From the NCBI GenBank assembly GCA_963277665.1, contig OY728122.1, positions 2,121,970,024 to 2,122,034,023 on the forward strand: DNA of 64,000 bases, given 5' to 3'. Position numbers and translations under genes: made by a program. Source of the DNA: Viscum album. Lineage: Eukaryota; Streptophyta; Magnoliopsida; Santalales; Viscaceae. This document shows positions 1-13,238 of the stretch, piece after piece (positions within the stretch are counted from its first letter, which is position 1; every line of letters begins with the position of its first letter). The notes below the pieces were generated by a model. The model searched no databases. It was not told where the DNA came from and saw only the letters and a program-made list of their open reading frames with translations.

Positions 1-87
1 ACTATTTCTAGTGTCGTTTAAAATGAAAAATATAAAAAAGATAAATTAATTTGAAAAATATAATTCTCAAAATCATACGGTGTTACA
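1..87 (-). repeat. E1 3' LTR, terminal 87 bases
   Basis: The segment ends in TGTTACA at 81-87, the same terminal motif as the L LTRs (36056-36062). It is followed at once by a C-rich run that reads as a polypurine tract on the minus strand. The rest of this LTR lies outside the window. No coding potential is seen. Confidence 0.55.
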
Positions 88-108
88 TTCTACCCCCCCC
101 CCCAAATG
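88..108 (-). promoter_or_regulatory. E1 polypurine tract with 11-base G run
   Basis: On the minus strand this is a purine stretch holding 11 consecutive G (plus-strand C run 93-103), directly abutting the LTR end at 87. That is where a plus-strand primer for retroelement reverse transcription lies. The equivalent sites in L are AAGGTGGG and AAGGAGGG, so the G run has probably lengthened by slippage. The run length is also prone to sequencing error. Confidence 0.55.
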
Positions 109-822
109 AATTCTTCCCTAAAAAATTATATGGGTTATAAATGTTTTAATAATGGAAATTTCATTCATAGAATCCCGCATCATTAAAACAAAAACAAAAA
201 CTTACCATAAAATGAAAAGTTGAGACCATAATGGTTATCCAAAGAAACATTAATTGGGTTTCCACATAGGATAACATAGATTGTAAGTGAAGATTGGATG
301 AGGAAGAAATGTGTAAATATGTATAGCGAGTGATTGGGGTATCTAGTCGCAAATAATTGAATGATCAAAAAATGTTCAGGGCCTCAAAGTAATTAATTTG
401 TGAAGATTTAAAAGGCCATAAATTTTACAAAATTATGCTCTTAGGAAAACACATATTATTTTGATCATTATCCTAACATTGAGTAATTATTTAATTGACC
501 ATGAATATAAGGAAATATAAATAGATGACATTTATTTTAAACAAAATTTCATTATTAAGTTGTGATTTTATCAATTACTAATTCAAACTTTACTTTGTGT
601 AATGGAAGTCGAGAAATTAAATTTTTTCCCTCAAGTGAAAAGATTCACTTGTAGTAGATCTTAAGGCTCATAAAATAATGAAATGTGTAACTATTTTTAA
701 ATAACTATTCTTAAAAATTAATATGGCTTATACATTAATATCTAAACATAAAAAGTATCATTACTATTTCATCAAAAAAAATTATTCGTTATAGATAATT
801 ATGCATTAACCAAGACATCGAG

Positions 823-890
823 TAGGCTTATGGTAGGCATGAAACCCTTATAATCCTTTAGTTATGGGTTCAATACCCACATCCTTGCAG
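823..890 (+). repeat. tRNA-like (SINE-like) module inside E1
   Basis: The plus strand shows an A-box-like start (TAGGCTTATGGTAGG) and, about 40 bases on, a B-box/T-arm-like stretch (ATGGGTTCAATACCCAC) whose arms pair around TTCAATA. The spacing is tRNA-like, but there is no acceptor stem or clear anticodon arm, so it is not a tRNA gene. The same module lies in the same place in both L copies, antisense to the retroelement. It probably derives from a SINE or tRNA fragment captured by a common ancestor. Confidence 0.45.
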
Positions 891-1699
891 GAAATGATCA
901 ATTGTCACAAGACATACATATTCTCCTTTTATAAAACAATAATAATATAATTTCCAATATATGATGTACATACATGAAATAAGGTTAATCACTAAGTATC
1001 CTTTTAAACATGGTTTTTAATAAAATTTCAATACATAAAAATTTAATCCAATGTTTAACATAAACTTTTCATGAATTTATAACATTATAACCCTTCTAAA
1101 ATATGAAAATATAAAACCATAGAAAGAATTTGTTGAATCCAACTAGCATTGATCTCCCATATATCACAGTGTACCTCTTGGTTTTCAAATTCCAAGCATG
1201 TGATTACCCTTGTAGTAAATTATCTTGGAACATGGTAACAACCTGAATTATTGTAAATACTTTTGAAAAACATTAATGCTTCCTTATTCCATAGATTAAT
1301 TGATATTTTTGAAAAATCAAAGAATTTTTAAATTTCATCCATGACAGCATGAAATACTTGTCAATATGTCTTTAATCAGTTCTAGGGTAATTTTTACCAT
1401 CCAATTTACATATTCATAAAATCACTGTATTAACATAAAGAACATTTTTAGGGTAACCTTTACATAGTAAAAATATTACCTTGTCATTAAATAACTTCAC
1501 TGGTACATCAGAAATATTCAACATGATCTTCTAAATAGTGAATGAAAAAACATAAGTAAAACAATCCTTGTTTATTTCATCATTCATATAACATAATTGT
1601 TTATTCAGAACACATAAAAATGGATTATTCCTATTCATCCTTATTCCATTAACAAGGATAAATCATCATATTACATAATACCTATTTCCTTTTACATTT

Positions 1700-2111
1700 C
1701 ATTTTTAGTCTCTTAATCTTTAGTAATTTAATCACTACTCACACAGCCTTGGTGGTTACCTTTAGGTTATTTCATATTGGGACATGGAGTTGAATAATTA
1801 CAGTTTACACCACACATAAAACACATAAACTTCGATGATTTCTTTGGGAGAACAAAATTCTCATCCATTCCATTAACTGGTCTCTTCATTTTTATTTTTA
1901 GTCACTTATCTTTGTTTCCTTCTTATACATAGTCAGAATATCATCTTATTCTATTAAGACATTCACTTATGTGATTATTAACACATTCATGACAAAACAA
2001 AAACCAAATAATATTTCTTACATGGTCTCTATTACTTAAACTCTCAATAAAATCCTTCTTTCTCTTCTTTAGTGTGTATGAGTGTTGGTTAAGGTTCTCA
2101 TTGTCAATCAT
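1700..2111 (-). pseudogene. E1 gag relic with two zinc-knuckle-like motifs
   Basis: The minus-strand frame starts with ATG at 2109-2111 and has several in-frame stops. About 40 codons in is CHECVNNHISEC (about 1960-1996), which matches CDNWGKNHLGMC in the L gag but keeps the second cysteine that L has lost. Further on, CFMCGVNCNYSTPC (1782-1823) has CCHC-like spacing with Cys where His is expected. Zinc knuckles are the nucleic-acid-binding tail of retroelement Gag, so this is the nucleocapsid part. The capsid part is not recognisable. No protease or polymerase follows. Function is lost. Frame edges are approximate. Confidence 0.5.
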
Positions 2112-2760
2112 GATCTATGAAAACAAATTATGAATGATCACACCATATTTTCTTATAGTGATCATCCCACATGACTGAACATAAACACATCATCCATAAC
2201 ATTCAACAGTAATCTAGTTCACTCTACTTTCCACCATTTATTAAAACCAAATAATACTGTGAGCATTACATATCAAAACAGTAAAACAAATTGTTAGGAA
2301 ATTAATTACTTATAGGATTTTAAAATCATGACACATTCGGTAATATAGAAAACCCTATGTTCATCTTATATTATTTTTAGCCAAAAAAATTTTAAATCCT
2401 TCATTATATTTCTTGATGTTTTTGTGAAATACTAAAGCATATCACTCAGGAGTGTCAAACAAGGTGTACAGAAATAATTGTTTATATGGACCAAATTACT
2501 CCAAGTGAGGACCAAAACCTCCTTTTATAGTTGTTAATACTAGGTACGTATGTTCGGTACCCAAATCCACTTTTATTATCCAATGATAGATGTATTTATA
2601 GGAAACCACTCTATCTATCCTTTACAAAAATTCCAGAGCATTTTTTAAATACTAACACGTTCTTATACTTATCCATGGAGACATACCTAGACATATCCTT
2701 AGAAATATACTTAGGGATATCTATAATTATTCCCATCCTAGTTTCCAATGGTCGAATAGA

Positions 2761-2779
2761 ACTCTCTTTTTATTCCAAA
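2761..2779 (-). promoter_or_regulatory. E1 primer binding site, decayed
   Basis: On the minus strand this reads TTGGAATAAAAAGAGAGT, resembling the plant initiator-Met tRNA primer site (TGGTATCAGAGC). It sits just inside the LTR start, in the same context as in L: both are preceded on the plus strand by CTAGTTTCCAATG. It is degenerate and is recognised mainly by position. Confidence 0.4.
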
Positions 2780-5700
2780 TATAGTGACTCGGGATTTAAA
2801 TTCATGTTTATTAAATCATTTGGGATGAATATTCAATACATTACAAATATACATGCTCCAGGACCATAAGAGTTTAGTTTTTTTTGAAAAAAAAATCATA
2901 TATCCTGGTGAAGGATTTTCAATATATCCCAATATGATCTCCACATTTATTACTTCTACCTAAACCTTTTTTTAACTTGGGTAAATTAAAAATAAGAAAT
3001 ATGTGAGTTCAGATGCTTAGTAAGGGTACATAAATAAAACACATAAGCATATAATGATCAAAGGTGTTTGGAACTTGAACATAAAATTTTATGATCATGC
3101 CCAATATATTAGTGCTCATAATAAACATTGGAATCTCATATGACCTTAACTATAAATAAATAAAGAAAATTATGAATGAAATCACAACATAGGAATAAAA
3201 CATGTAATTTTTTAAGACATAGAGTGATTTAAATAGTATTCAAGGCATTCTTGTGGAGGTCATCATGGGGAACAAAGTCCTTTACTGAATTGTGTTCACA
3301 ACCCATTCCAGACCTATATTGCTAAACCTATTACACCAATAATTACATCCCTATAATAATGAACTGAATATATTTACTATTCCAGGAATGTAACAATGAA
3401 TTTATTTCATATCATGTTTTATCCATGTCTATCTCATGAGATATAAATATTTACCCAATTTATTGGAGGGAGATATAGGTCCCACCCATCTCATATCGAA
3501 ATCATAGGTACATGTTTCACAAAATAATAAACAATCATTTCATAACCGATTAAATGAAAAAGGTATCATAAATACGTAATAACTTCCTAATCTTTGGAAA
3601 AAATGAAGCTTTCATAATAATTTCATCATAAGCATAACCTGTGAAAAGAAGTAGGTTTCAGAATCATATAACACATGGAAGATGATGACGTGTCATAAGA
3701 ATCATTCCCACAAATAATAAAATATTCAAATAGAAATATTAATGGATCCTTTTGATTATTTCTAGATGTTCATGAGAAACGTCAAAAATTGTCGTCATAG
3801 ATTGAAATTAATGTGGAAGGATATTTTGAAAACATTTCTTGAGGAAATTATTCATTGTTCATTGAAAATATTCTTTAATACAAAAATCCATGGAAAAAAA
3901 ATTATATTTAAAATAAATTAAAAATAATAATGAGGTATTAAAAATATTTTTAGAGCCTTTTCCTTGAAAATGAATATAATAGTCCTCAGATCATTTTTAA
4001 AATCATTTTCCTTGGAAAATTATAAAATTAATGTGAAAATTAATTTGATTTTTTTTCTTGAAAACAAATCAAAGTAACTTGAAAATGTTTTGATGTCAAT
4101 TTAATTGAAAATAATTTTTTAAATTATAAAGGAGACTTAAAATCATTCTGAAAACTATTTTCATTGAAAGCATATAAAATAATATTCAAACCATTTGGAA
4201 AACAATTTTCCTTGAAAATATTTACACGAAGCTTGAAAAGGTTTTAAAAAAATTGTCGTTGAAAATAAATTTTAGATTATTTTTTATACATTTACCTTCA
4301 AACATGAAAATATAGCTTCAATGTAATAATGATGGCTAAATCCATACATTTCTCATGAGGTAAAAAGAATGTTTATTTTTCATAGTAAAAAGGATAGAAA
4401 CAATCCTCATTGGGAAATGACAAGAAGATTCTTGTGAAGATATTTATAAAAGATAAATTGGGTAAACATTTATTTTAAATAATGTTGGATAATGGTATAA
4501 TTTTCTTTGAACCCCTTATTTAGAAAACATGTTTTTTATGGAACAGAGATTTTTTACCAAAGGAAGGGTATGTTCAGGATTTATTAAAAACACTTTGTTA
4601 ACTATAATAAGTATTAAAGAGTATAATAATGGTACCAAAATGTTAATATATCTTGAATTACTAATGGATAAAATAATTTTTTAATTTTATTTAGATATGT
4701 GTCATAATATTTCATCAATGAAGCATAATCATTAACAATATCGAAAAGTGATGAGATTGTTTCAATAAAAAATTACCACATGGTTACTTGGGATCATACT
4801 CTACATGTAATAAAAAAAATAATGAATAAAATATCACGAAATAAATGAAATTAATGATTTAGCATGTAAAACTGAAATATATACACTATGAGAACTAATT
4901 TAGGTGCACAAAAAAACATGGGCCATAATAATGAACAATTGAGAAACATATATTTTACAAATTTGTTAACTTTTGAAAATTCAACCCCCTAAAATAAATA
5001 TTATAGAATAGAAATGTGATTACCCTTAAATATAAGTATAAGATACATATAATACAATCATGATTAGTAAATAAACCACATAAAAGGAAATATTATTGAA
5101 TATAGTATGTATCTAATAGAAATAGAAATCATATGAAATTCTTTTACCTTGTGTCTTGACTCTCAACGCACTCCTTCAATTTCTCTGTATAATAAATATA
5201 AATTTGTTATTAATATTATAAAAATTCATATTTATAATTATAGTTCCATATATTGTTTTATTATGAACTTATATAACCCTCTTGTTGACCATCCAAGGGA
5301 AATGTTTCACATCGGATAGAATACTCTTTGTTCTTTGCATCTATCTTAATTTGTTATATCATTGGTCCTTATAATTATATCCTAATTCCACAATGTAAAA
5401 TAAGAAATAAATTTAATTTATATACTTTATATTTTTACTACATTAATATATAGAATATATATGTACAAAATGGAATATATCATTCATGGAGATGGTCAGT
5501 CGTACATACGCATGAACGTTGAATCCATTTTTACTAACATATTGAATGAATGTAAGGAAAAGACATATATGTATGACTGTATATAATTATTTAGTTATAT
5601 TTTTTACATCATATATATAATATATATTAACTATACCCATCTTTAATAAATTCCATGTATTGTATTAATGAATCATATTTCTTTGATAGGGCGGTACTGC

Positions 5701-7179
5701 ACATTTCATCAAATAAAATTATCATATTAACAAAAAATGGAAAGTAAAAAAGTTTTGTTTTATAAAAAGAATTAATGAAATATAAAGGCATAATAAATGA
5801 AATGTATATCATATATAAACTATTTTTATATCATAATTTCCACCATGATACTTGGTAAGTAAAATTGAACAATCTTCATTTAGTGAGGTAGTGGTTCACC
5901 GTACAGGTAAACAGTTTGTTCGTTAACCATATAATAGAGGTGTGTATATTTGTAGGACCAACCATTATAATAAAAATAATAATAGAAAATTTGTTATACT
6001 AATTTTTCTATAGAATCATGGAGTAATGGGAGTGGAGTATTTGGAGATGGAAAATAAAATAATGGACTTAAGAGAAGATGTTACCTCCTAATCTGGAAAC
6101 TCCTTTTGGTTTGTTCCTAAAGGATTCCATCGAATTACTTATTAACAATGTATGGATTAAAGATGTATGGGAGGAATATTGGTGATTTTATTGGGAAGGT
6201 ATTGTACTAACCTGAGAGTGTTGAGTTCCGTGTCGATGTGGTAGAGGAGGTGGCCATTTATAGAGAATAAAAATGGCTCACTAGAAATTGTTGAAAACAG
6301 GTCAGGGGCACACATGCTATTATCTAAGAAAATGTCATCCAAACCCACTGAAATAAATTATAAAAGATGAATGGCCAAATTATGTCCAAAAATGGGTTTT
6401 ATATAGGTTTATTGGTCATTTTTTCCCTTATGATATATTTTTAGTACTTAATTAATCATAATTTGACATTAACCATTGTGATTAATTTTAATCCCTTTTA
6501 CAAATAATTTTGTTCAAAAATTAAGATGATTTAATTTGAATCTAAAATTTATACTCATTAAAATTAATTTATGTAGTTTTTTCTAAATTCAATACATAAA
6601 ATTATAAAAATTATGGTTAATGCCAATCCCATAGATGGGATGAAATTATATGGTTTTTATATAGAAAGGAGATCAAATGATAATTAAGATTTTATTTTCA
6701 ATTTCAATGTGAAATTGATTATAATGACATTAATTATATTAATATATGTATAATTGATCTAATTTTACCTTGAAAATTTAAAATATAATTTAACATTAAA
6801 AATAATTTTTGATAAAATGCATTTTTTAAATAAAAATTCATATTTTTGACTATTTATAAAGAATGGACTTCCACAGAAAATTCCCAAATATCATCTTATG
6901 ATAATTTAGGATTTATAAATTAAAAAGAAATATTATTTTAATGAATAAAATTTCTACATTAGTGTAATTTTTTCTTTCATAGTAGGTAATGAATTGTAGT
7001 TCATAGTAATTTTAATCATATATCGACTATACCAAAAATATATATTTCATTTTCATTATATTTTATTTCTATAAAACCATTATAAAAACTATTTAAAAAT
7101 AGTTATTTATATTCATATCACTATTTTTAATGGATAGTTCATAATTATATCATTATTTAAAATTAAAATAAGGTAATGA
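2780..7179 (-). repeat. E1 5' LTR, about 4.4 kb
   Basis: Short blocks match the L LTR in order: GAGTTCAGATGCTTAGTAAGG (about 3005) with the L block at 17950, GTCGTACATACGCATGAACG (5500-5519) with L at 19290, a block near 6085 with L near 13070, and the stretch near 6840-6900 with L near 14530. The length agrees with the 4.45-kb L LTRs. The right end near 7179 (AAGGTAATGA) is a weak match to the expected TGTTACA end and abuts P RT codons. No open reading frame is supported. Confidence 0.55.
6393..6408 (-). promoter_or_regulatory. candidate TATA box of E1 5' LTR
   Basis: The minus strand reads CCTATATAAAACCC, at the position that corresponds to CTTATAAAAGGG in the L LTRs. Transcription would run toward lower coordinates into the gag relic. 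It is supported by position and motif only. Confidence 0.35.
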
Positions 7180-9230
7180 AAAAGAAGGGTGTGAAATTTT
7201 TATGGTATGAATCTTGGGAATAATCCATTTTGGAGTTAAAGAGAAATCTGACTTATGTACTGATAGTGATTCCGCCAAAGCTAGGTAGGACCAATCATGT
7301 ATACTATGATGCATTCAGTATTAGAATTGGAGTTATTCTAATATAGGATGATTGAGTAATAGCATATGGTTCTAAATAGTTGAGACCAAATAAATAAAAT
7401 TACCTCACACATGACCTTATGTTTTCTTTTTTAGTTCATTCATGATAGTATTGGAGGCTCTTTTTATGTGGATTGATATTTTTGTTATACATTGGTCACA
7501 TTTTCCTCAAGTAAATGATTACTAATATTGATATAAATATTTGGAAGAACATGTGGGTTGATTGGCTAGTGTCATTTGACTTTGATCTTGCTTACATACC
7601 TAGTAAAGGGAATGTTGTAGCTGATGCTCTGAGCTAGATGACTCTATCACATAATGGTCAAGAGGCTAGTGGTGAATGGCTGCTCGTGGCCTTATTTATA
7701 GATATGGATGTTAATGTTTAAGAGGATTATAGTAAATCTATCCTCACTACCTTATCAGTGACATATACTATTTTGGAATGTGTAATAATGAAGGAACTAT
7801 ATGTTCCTAATGTACATTTCCAGAAACGAAACATATCAAATAATGATATATCCTTTGTTTTTATCATGGATGTTATGATACTCTATAATTATATGGACTT
7901 TTATGGCTCCCAACAGACATTATAGAGGAGATGATGTGAGAATTTCATGTCTCATCCTAGTGTATTCATCTCATTGTCACTAAGATGTATCGAGATTTAT
8001 GATGAATGTATTGGTGTCCTAGTATGAAACATGAGATTTTCATATTTTTCACACATGTTTCCACCCGACCGTTTGTGAAAAAGGAACATCAAAACCCGAT
8101 ATGTATTTTCCTAATATGGTATATTCTCAAGTGGATATGGGATGATGTTTCGATGTATTTCATGACAGGTTTACCAATATCCCCTTATGGAAAAAATATA
8201 GTGTGGGTTTTCGTTGATCTATTGATGATGGTAGCATGTTTCATAATGGTGTGAGAGACTTTCTTGGAATATCATATATGGAGGTTATACATTAACGATT
8301 TCATACATCTTCATGGAGCTCAATGTTATATTTTTTTTATTGAGATTCCTACTTTACATCACAATTTTGGCATCAGTTATAAAAGGCCCTATGTACATTA
8401 CTACTTCTAACCAGGTCCTATCACCCTCAAACTGATGGATATACAAACAGTAAGATTATGGTCCAGAGGACATGATTTGTGCATGTGTACATGATTTTGG
8501 GGGTTCCTAGTAAAAACACATTTCACTTTTTGATTTCACATAATACAATATAATTCTATATATCATTAACTTGTATTATTATAAAGAATTATATAGTAGG
8601 ACATTCCATTATCCTCTAAGACTGTTGGAGTATTAGGATACATCTTCCCAGGGACATTATTTCTTTCATGACACTACAATGTAGGTCCATTTTATCAGAA
8701 AGCACAAGATTATATACAAATATAGACAATAGAAATATGACAACTTATGATCATGACCACCATATAATGAGGTTGTAGATCATGATATCTCGATAGCCTC
8801 ACTGATTTTGGGTTGTATGAGTATTCAGAGGTAGGTTAATCTCTCGCCTAGATTATTAGACCTTGTGAGGTTTTGAATTGGATCAGGCTAGAGCATTACC
8901 ATATAAAACATCCTCATCGACTCCATCCTACGAATGATATATTTCACATATCTCACCACCAGCGATATTACACCAACCTATGACATGTCTCTAATCCTGA
9001 TGAGGATGAGTTCAAAAAAGACACTTCTTTTAAGGAGTATCCAGTTCATATAATGGTTCGATGCGTGAAGACACTCTAAGGAATTTTAGTTTATTTGGTA
9101 CATGTGGAATAAGACACACAAAATATACGACAATATCTAGGTGTGGAAAATTGATATATGAACTCCGTGGCCAAAACTCATGGTATATGATACCGTACTA
9201 CACTCAAAAGGAAAACATGGAAAATGTTTC
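7180..9230 (+). pseudogene. P pol relic copy 1: RT end, RNase H, integrase
   Basis: These are broken frames on the plus strand. RT end: GVKFLW (about 7188). RNase H: VYYDA near 7300, VIAYGSK near 7350, then DFDLAYIPSKGNVVADALS near 7580-7635. Integrase zinc-binding part: MYRDL (7985-7999), MYWCPSMK and KKEHQNP. Core: MYFMTGLP, VWVFVDLL (8201-8224), then YHPQTDG (about 8418-8438). A C-terminal part with TNDIFHISHHQRYY near 8930-8970 matches the region that follows integrase in plant gypsy elements. Many stops and frameshifts break it. The aspartate expected before FMTGLP is Tyr in both copies. Pol would copy and integrate the element, but this copy is dead. No chromodomain is recognised. Confidence 0.8.
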
Positions 9231-9246
9231 TTTAAGGAGGGGAGGC
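9231..9246 (+). promoter_or_regulatory. P polypurine tract, copy 1
   Basis: TTTAAGGAGGGGAGGC lies directly before the TGTAATG LTR start at 9247. This is the classic plus-strand primer position, and it fixes both the strand of P and the LTR start. The copy 2 equivalent (29963-29978) has GGTGGTGAGGC. Confidence 0.75.
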
Positions 9247-10882
9247 TGTAATGAACCATCTATTCATGATTATGTGTATCATTTTTTTGATTAAATTACA
9301 GTAAAATATCCTTATTATTATACCCACTAGAGTCATAGAGGTTATAAGGTAGTCTAGGGCATGTATGGATCCTTGAAACCCCTTAATTTTAATTCAAACT
9401 AGTCTACAATGTTAGTAGAAACTATAGCACCCATCACACATGGTGTCTCCATACAATGTGGGGTTTGGAAGAGGATACATGGGGGATACCTGGGTTATTT
9501 TCAAACATTCGACCCAATTTCCACCCCCATGGAGTCCATCTGTAATTTTTTATATACGATTCGTATGTAGATCACACATAGTTAGGGAAACAAACTATCT
9601 TAATAATTTGAGGTATTTTTTAAGCATTGAGGCTATCATGATTTTTTCATGAGTTGGCCAAACCTTGTGGCCAAAACCCTTCTCCCTTATATATGAGGGT
9701 GAATGTAGTAATTTTCACTTAAGGTAATTGTAATCCTAATTTGTCATTTCTCTATTCCATTTCAAGTAGATGTGATGGTTTTCCATCCTCCATGATCTCT
9801 TAATAATCTCTTTCTAGGTTCTACTCTATCTTATAGATTCAAGATCTAAAAAATGCCTCATCAAAAGAATCAGATCTATCTTTTAATATCCATATTTCAC
9901 TATATTCCAATCAATGTTTATCATTGGATCTTTTTCACTGTATATGTGAAATATCATTTTTCATATTTTTATGGAGTTTTATAGTTTATTAGATTTCTCC
10001 CAATCGTGTTTGAATATGATGCCACCATCAAATAAGGATTATTCAATAATTCTAATTTAGGTTTCCATGTTGTTTTCCAGGATAAGATTTTTTGTAGTCA
10101 CACCATTTTTCTAAAACCTATATATTTCCACACATTGCGTTAAAATGTGTTCATTGATTTTAAATTGATATACACCCACTTTTATAATTGGAAATATCGA
10201 TTTTTAGTAATTATAGGATTACAACGTCAACAATGGACTACCCTTTGGTTTTCAAGAAAGAAATACCATTTTTTATTTAAATAAATAATATCCCAGAATA
10301 CCATTGAAGAAATTCTATTATGTTATAAATGGAATTAGCCTATTTTATATAAATTATTATTAATCCAATGCATATCTTAAGTTCTTGTATTTCCATATAA
10401 ATGTATTTTCCCTTCTAGATAATTGAATTATTGTTAATGACAACTTCTATGTTCCCCATTCAATCTTGGAATTGAATCACCATTCATTAATTTATTAAAT
10501 AGATTTTTTATATTGAACTGATTATTTTCTAGAAGGGTTTCTATGCTAAAATGGGTTAAATGGAATTGGCGGAAAGACCATAACTCATCTTTTTAAAATA
10601 ATGTACTTTCTTATATGGATTTTAATTACCTTCGATATATTTGGGTATGATGAACATAATGAATGAAAAGTGATTCCCCCTAGATATTTTTATAATTATT
10701 ATTATTCCATTGATATAAGTTGTGTATCAATGGTTAATGGAATTTATGATCATGAAAATTCACACTCCCTTACATCAAGTGTTGAGTATGATGTCTGACA
10801 CCATTGATACTATTTTGAAATTTGGTACGACACACCATATCCCATGTTCATGGTGTCGACATTATGAATCAACCACCATATC
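9247..10882 (+). repeat. P 3' LTR, first part, copy 1
   Basis: The LTR starts TGTAATG after the polypurine tract and is split at 10882 by L, whose target repeat ATATC occupies 10878-10882. It carries a TATA-like box near 9690. An open frame at 9440-9652 is also seen in copy 2 (30172-30384), but it has no recognisable domain and crosses only LTR sequence, so it is not called a gene. Confidence 0.6.
9683..9697 (+). promoter_or_regulatory. candidate TATA box in P LTR, copy 1
   Basis: CCCTTATATATGAGGG is a plant-like TATA element about 440 bases into the LTR, consistent with the U3/R boundary. Copy 2 has CCCTTATATTAGAGGG (30417-30432), which weakens it. Confidence 0.35.
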
Positions 10883-12473
10883 TGTAATGTCCTAACCCCA
10901 TAACCCCAGACTCGGTGCATTATTTTAATACATTTTCATGATTATAAGGAATCACATCCTGAAAATCCGATTAGTTTAGCAGTCTTGGAAAATAGATTAC
11001 ATATAAAAACATTACATTAAAATTTAAAACATAAAATACAACATAGATAATCCTTTGATAATTCCATTATTCTCCCTAGCTAAACCTTCATATAAAACAT
11101 AAAACACTTCTTGGAATCATGGTAAAATAAAACATAGGGAATGGGTGAGCTCTAATGCTCAGTAAGGATAAAAAATATAGCAGAAGCTATCATAAATAAT
11201 CATAAACATTTATGGAAAGGTATAAAATTGAAACTAATGATCTTTAAACATAAAAATAAGAATAATATGGAAAAGATAAGACAAATAATTATATTTTCTT
11301 ATTCACATGGATATTCTACTAGTTGAATAATCACATGTAACATTTATAACTAATCTCATAATGGTGGAATGCATAATACTGGACATCTTAACCACAAAGT
11401 CAATGCTTCGTTCTAAGACACTAAATATAAATTATGTCAAGGAATTGTGCCCAAACACTAGTTTGTCTCATGAGAAATACCGATGTATTGAGGGGTTATA
11501 GTGGAATCATCCATCACTTACTAAGTCCAACAAATTCTTCATTTCAAAATGTTGAAACATAATATAAATATTCGTATTAAAACTAGAATATGAAAATACT
11601 TAAACTATAAACCATGAATGGTTTAAAAATATCAAATCTACAGTCAAACATATAATAAATAATTCAATAAATTATAGAAGATTTTATTATAATAAATCAA
11701 CCTCAATCAAGAATAATATCTAGTATAGGATGTTGAAATATTTGAAAATGATGTGTTAAACTCTTTGACATAAGTATCCTTTTTTGTGAAATAAATTAAA
11801 AGGCACGCATTTATGAAGGAATACATATAAAAGTTATTTTTTGATCTAGAATTTCCCATACCACATTGAAACATTTTAAAGGAAATAACATATTAAAATA
11901 ATAAATCCTTAAATTCATCTGGAAAACATGGCCATTAATTAAATATATTTAGAAAAATAAAGCCTGAAAACATTTAAAATGATGATATAGTTAAATATTC
12001 CAATCAATAAAACATTATTAGAATAATTTTGAACACAGTTTTATGAAACATGGAAATGGATGATAAATATGACTTAGTAAATACTTATATGTAAACAATG
12101 TCGGATAATAATGAGATTAGATAATTAACCCCTACCTTGTACATTCTTTTAGTCGAGGGTATTTTTAAACTCTGATATAATGACCATAATATGTTATTAT
12201 ATTATACCAGAACCATATTAATATTTATGATATCCTATATGATTCATTTATTACTTTATAATACCCATTTAATAATTGTTTCCATGTTAATGTAACATTT
12301 CAAGTAATAATCACTTTCTTTATCGAACATTTTTTTAACTTTTTAATCTTGATCGTATCACTTAGATCCTGATTTACATACTTCCAGAATATAAATCATC
12401 ATTTCTATATAATATATATTCATAATATAAATATTTATAATATATTGATATATGAAATGGAAACACCTTTCAT

Positions 12474-12905
12474 GGAAACAGTAGTCTATACGTACGCATG
12501 AACATTGTTTCAATTTTCTTATCGTATTGTATAGAAGTAAGTAAAAGAAATATATTTATCTCCATAATTTTATATTATTATAGTATAAAAATTATTTCAT
12601 ATATCTCATAATTAATAAATATATATATTTTTATTAAAAAAATCAATGGTGAACATTGAAGATGAATCTCATCGCGTCGTGGAGATGGTAAGTCGTGCGT
12701 AAGCAGGAGCAACAATATCATTATATGGATGGTAAAATGTTGTTTAATGGGATTTTATATTTTATATAAATAATAATTAAAATGATATATTCATTATTTA
12801 ATTTAATTATACTAATTACTATTCGCATCCCAATAATGTAGTGTTAAATAACAAACAACACCACGACGTGGAGACAGTAAGTCGTACGTACGCACATATG
12901 GTGAG
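12474..12905 (-). repeat. three spaced CG-containing modules in L LTR (left, copy 1)
   Basis: Three related blocks lie about 190 bases apart, near 12475, 12672 and 12860. Each holds a variant of GGAGACGGTAAGTCGTACGT followed by ACGCA, next to CCACGACGTGG-like dyads in the second and third. They stand out from the AT-rich surroundings. They lie 340-770 bases downstream of the minus-strand TATA box, so they would be in the transcribed leader. The set recurs in all four L LTRs and partly in E1. Confidence 0.6.
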
Positions 12906-13238
12906 TTTGTCATTCATAGGATGGATAGAATAATGAATATTGTTTTAACATATTTATAATAACATATAAGTATGTATAAGTTACTGGAGTTATTATTTTA
13001 TTATCTAAATAAAAAGGAAAGAGTATGTAGAAGAATAAAAGAACTTTGAAAGAGGTAATGAAATAATTACCTCTTATTCTGGTGCTTCCTTTTGATTTGA
13101 ACAAAAGGGCACATTAGGGTGTCTTTATGATCAATTTAAGGCCACTATAATGGTTTGAGGGTATTTTGGAGGTTATTTTAGTCGGGTTTGGCTGAGAAAA
13201 ATGGCTTTAGAGGTGTGAATTTAAGATAAGGGGATGTG

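Larger units (their letters stand above)
1..7179 (-). mobile_element. E1: gag-only long-LTR retrotransposon, 3' LTR cut by window edge
   Basis: The order on the minus strand is 5' LTR (2780-7179), primer site, gag relic, short internal region, polypurine tract and 3' LTR (its last 87 bases lie in the window). Internal landmarks match L further right in order and orientation: the tRNA-like module, gag relic and PBS zone. No RT, RNase H or integrase is visible in the 2.7-kb internal part. The right end falls between codons of the P reverse transcriptase, so E1 probably inserted into P. The other half of P and the target repeat would then lie left of the window. E1 is more diverged from the L copies than these are from each other. 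Confidence 0.6.

Noticed and set aside
2531..2869. 112-codon plus-strand open frame
   Set aside because: It crosses the E1 primer site and LTR start on the opposite strand, has no recognisable domain, and the matching L region has no such frame.
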